Assembly: GCA_024397995.1 (NCBI GenBank)
Contig: CP073746.1
Span: 62,001 to 126,000, forward strand
Reading direction: 5' to 3'
DNA from: a bacterium SCSIO 12827
GTDB taxonomy: Bacteria > Pseudomonadota > Alphaproteobacteria > Rhodospirillales > Casp-alpha2
Length of the DNA: 64,000 nucleotides
This document shows, piece by piece, positions 63,864 to 64,000 of the stretch. The number at the start of each line of letters is the position of its first letter. Within the stretch, counting starts at the first letter, position 1. Below the pieces are notes generated by a model, which saw only the letters and a list, made by a program, of their open reading frames with translations, ran no database searches and was not told the origin of the DNA. A program made the position numbers and the translations under genes.

Positions 63864-64000
63864 CTAGATGTTCTGCTCCAGCCATTCCTGCAGCTTGCTT
63901 TTCGGCAGGGCGCCGATCTTGGTCGCCGCCACTTCGCCGTTCTTGAACAGCATGAGGGTCGGAATGCCGCGCACGCCGTATTTGCCGGGGGTCGAGGGGT
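63864..64000 (-). CDS. trxA: Thioredoxin, 3' end only
   Basis: The frame enters from the right edge and ends at 63864. It encodes the C-terminal part of thioredoxin with [18 protein letters not shown], containing the cis-Pro, and ending [10 protein letters not shown]. The catalytic CGPC lies outside the window. Confidence 0.9.
   Translation of the reverse strand, partial: PSTPGKYGVRGIPTLMLFKNGEVAATKIGALPKSKLQEWLEQNI

Overview
The window reads as the chromosome of a GC-rich alphaproteobacterium, most likely a Rhodospirillales-type lineage. This follows from gene orders typical of the class: lptC-lptA-lptB-rpoN-hpf-ptsN, paired DUF1150 genes beside hsp20, a FYDLN-type gene divergent from aroA-cmk-rpsA-sppA-ihfB, and trpF-trpB-trpA-accD-folC. 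I cannot name a species from the sequence alone.

Left chromosomal part (1-19.3 kb). LPS transport genes, sigma-54, a ribosome hibernation factor and PTS-Ntr EIIA come first. Next are two DUF1150 genes and a small heat shock gene with what looks like a ROSE-type RNA thermometer. A deacylase-like gene then faces a complete Dpp/Opp-type peptide ABC transporter operon that ends in an N-formylglutamate amidohydrolase. A PAS histidine kinase, a luciferase-like oxidoreductase and a DUF3500 protein complete this part.

Genomic islands (19.4-48.5 kb). Three 48-bp copies of the 3' half of a tRNA-Ala(GGC) gene, at 19381, 31949 and 48449, delimit two tandem integrative elements. The intact tRNA lies at 48451-48526 on the minus strand. 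Element A (about 12.5 kb) has its integrase at the left end, a satellite-like core (AlpA-type regulator, RecA-like ATPase) and a defence-like cargo: a large STAND NTPase with a Cap4-like nuclease N-terminus, a HEPN-like protein and a membrane protein. Element B (about 16.5 kb) has its integrase at the right end beside the tRNA, a MOBP-type relaxase with a MobC-like partner, a lone VirB6/TrbL protein, a Bro-N protein, a zeta-type toxin pair, an SOS-controlled umuDC pair and a cyclic-nucleotide module. That module has a tandem-domain class III nucleotidyl cyclase, an E2-like cysteine-rich protein and a CoiA-like nuclease on one strand, and a WYL regulator with a cyclic-nucleotide-binding four-helix membrane protein on the other. 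It looks like a Pycsar-type anti-phage system with an added ubiquitin-conjugation-like component, and it is the best candidate here for an undescribed system.

Right chromosomal part (48.5-64 kb). This holds housekeeping genes: tRNA-Ala, FYDLN-type protein, aroA, cmk, rpsA, sppA, ihfB, a LapA-domain protein, pyrF, trpF, trpB, trpA, accD and folC. A metal-responsive ArsR regulator with a CDF transporter follows, then a cupin, gloB and the 3' end of trxA.

No rRNA operon, CRISPR array or intact insertion sequence was seen. Functions are read from protein motifs and context; no database search was run.
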